From Solirubrobacteraceae bacterium (GTDB lineage: Bacteria > Actinomycetota > Thermoleophilia > Solirubrobacterales > Solirubrobacteraceae): a stretch of DNA of 5,196 nucleotides. Numbering within the stretch: position 1 is the stretch's first letter; every line of letters starts with the position of its first letter. The DNA lies in contig JASHYF010000265.1 in the NCBI GenBank assembly GCA_030043235.1, positions 1 through 5,196 on the forward strand. The letters are read 5' to 3'. This document shows, piece by piece, positions 4,387 through 5,196 of this stretch. A program made the position numbers and the translations under genes. The notes beneath the pieces were generated by a model, which was not told where the DNA came from, made no database searches, and was given only the letters and a program-made list of their open reading frames with translations.

Positions 4387-5196
4387 GTGTCCTTCTACGT
4401 GACCACCCCCATCTACTACGTGAACGCGGCCCCGCACCTGGGGCACGCGTACACGACGATCGCGGCGGACGTGATGGCTCGCCACCACCGCCAGCGCGGG
4501 GAGGAGGTGTTCTTCCTGACGGGCACGGACGAGCACGGCGAGCCGGTGGCGGACGCGGCGCACGCGCTGGGCGTGGAGCCGCAGGAGCTTGCCGACCGCA
4601 ACGCGGAGCGCTTCCGGGCGCTGGCCCCGCAGCTGCACGCGAGCAACGACTTCTTCATCCGCACGACGGACGCGCCGCACGAAGCGATGGTCCAGCAGGT
4701 GCTCTCGCGCGTGCGCGACAACGGCTACGTGTACGACGGCACCTACGAAGGCTGGTATTGCCCGCGCTGCGCGGACTTCAAGGCGGAGAACGAAATCGAC
4801 GAGGGCAGGCTGTGCCCGATCCACCACATCGAGCTGACACGCGAGCAGGAGGACAACTACTTCTTCGAGCTGTCCGCCTTCCAGGAGCGCCTGGAGCGGC
4901 TGTACGCCGAGCGCGAGGACTTCGTGGCGCCACGCACCCGCTACAACGAGGCGCTGTCGTTCATCCGCTCGGGCCTGCGCGACGTGCCGCTCACGCGCCA
5001 CAAGCTCACGTGGGGCGTGCGCGTGCCGTGGGACGAGGAGCACGTGTTCTACGTGTGGTTCGACGCGCTGCTCAACTACTACACAGCGCTCACGTACGCG
5101 CCCGCGCCGGCGGGCGCGCCGGCAGGCGGCATGGCGACGCTCGCGCCTGCGAATCCCACCTCCGCAGCGCCCGCGGCAGCCGCGCCCGCGGCAGCC
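4387..5196 (+). CDS. metG: Methionyl-tRNA synthetase, N-terminal 270 residues (cut at right edge)
   Basis: The class I synthetase that charges tRNA-Met. The start MSFYVTTPIYYVNAAPHLGHAYTT carries the ATP-binding HIGH motif as HLGH (17-20). FLTGTDEHGEPV (43-54) and NDFFIRTTD (87-95) follow. The connective domain holds one zinc knuckle with ligands C125, C128, C143 and H146 (YCPRC...LCPIH), as in the single-zinc enzymes such as that of Thermus. YNEALSFIRSGLRDV (186-200) and VPWDEEHVFYVWFDALLNYYTAL (213-235) are normal. From residue 238 the sequence turns into an Ala/Pro-rich stretch that runs to the edge, where the family normally reaches the xHLIGKDI strand. KMSKS lies outside the window. I prefer GTG 4387 (MSFYVTTPIYY fits the family); GTG 4375 would add MQAL. 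It lies 71 bp behind rsmI. Confidence 0.95.
   Translation, partial: MSFYVTTPIYYVNAAPHLGHAYTTIAADVMARHHRQRGEEVFFLTGTDEHGEPVADAAHALGVEPQELADRNAERFRALAPQLHASNDFFIRTTDAPHEAMVQQVLSRVRDNGYVYDGTYEGWYCPRCADFKAENEIDEGRLCPIHHIELTREQEDNYFFELSAFQERLERLYAEREDFVAPRTRYNEALSFIRSGLRDVPLTRHKLTWGVRVPWDEEHVFYVWFDALLNYYTALTYAPAPAGAPAGGMATLAPANPTSAAPAAAAPAAA
5167..5196 (+). repeat. Perfect 15-bp tandem repeat, two units, inside metG
   Basis: GCGCCCGCGGCAGCC is present at 5167-5181 and 5182-5196 without mismatch and may continue past the window edge. Each unit encodes Ala-Pro-Ala-Ala-Ala, so length changes keep the metG frame. It is the end of a longer Ala/Pro-rich insertion beginning near 5098. Confidence 0.8.

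Noticed and set aside
4324..5043. Minus-strand open frame of 239 codons opposite metG
   Set aside because: Antisense of conserved MetRS codons; long open antisense frames are expected in GC-rich genes.

Overview
The window is very GC-rich with strong G/C preference at third codon positions. It looks like chromosomal DNA of a high-GC actinobacterium. The style of several proteins (a FmdB-type protein beginning MPIYEYRRPDGTTFEV, an LCP protein with a long Arg-rich cytoplasmic head, the CDECYF protein) reminds me of Thermoleophilia/Solirubrobacterales. That placement is an inference from recall, not a search result. I see no phage, plasmid, IS, CRISPR, tRNA or rRNA signature.

Left part (1-1865): a minus-strand NAD(P)-binding Rossmann protein runs off the left edge. 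It is separated from the rightward genes by a ~226 bp gene-free stretch (146-371) that holds two adjacent perfect inverted repeats whose centres are 21 bp apart. Three rightward genes follow: a small four-cysteine protein (372-623), a single-pass membrane protein of unknown function (719-1180) and a TetR-type regulator (1203-1865). The membrane-protein gene is preceded by an imperfect 20-bp tandem repeat that abuts a TATATT -10-like box. The TetR gene starts 22 bp after the membrane-protein gene and is probably co-transcribed with it.

Middle (1866-3460): a FmdB-family protein that has lost all zinc-ribbon cysteines is read from its own TATAAT box with almost no leader. It converges on a minus-strand LytR-CpsA-Psr (LCP) cell-wall ligase gene. 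Only 17 bp separate the two stops, and a GC-rich hairpin holds the LCP stop codon in its loop. The LCP gene and rsmI are divergent, with only 23 bp between their start codons.

Right part (3461-5196): rsmI (16S rRNA C1402 2'-O-methyltransferase) followed by metG (methionyl-tRNA synthetase), a common translation-related pairing. The metG gene is cut by the window edge inside an unusual Ala/Pro-rich insertion in its catalytic core, encoded by a perfect 15-bp tandem repeat.

The genes are mostly housekeeping. The less ordinary items are the Cys-free FmdB protein, the MetRS Ala/Pro insertion, the 20-bp tandem operator-like repeat, the tight divergent and probably leaderless LCP/rsmI junction, and the small CX2CX7CX7C protein. 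I found no convincing new multi-gene system.
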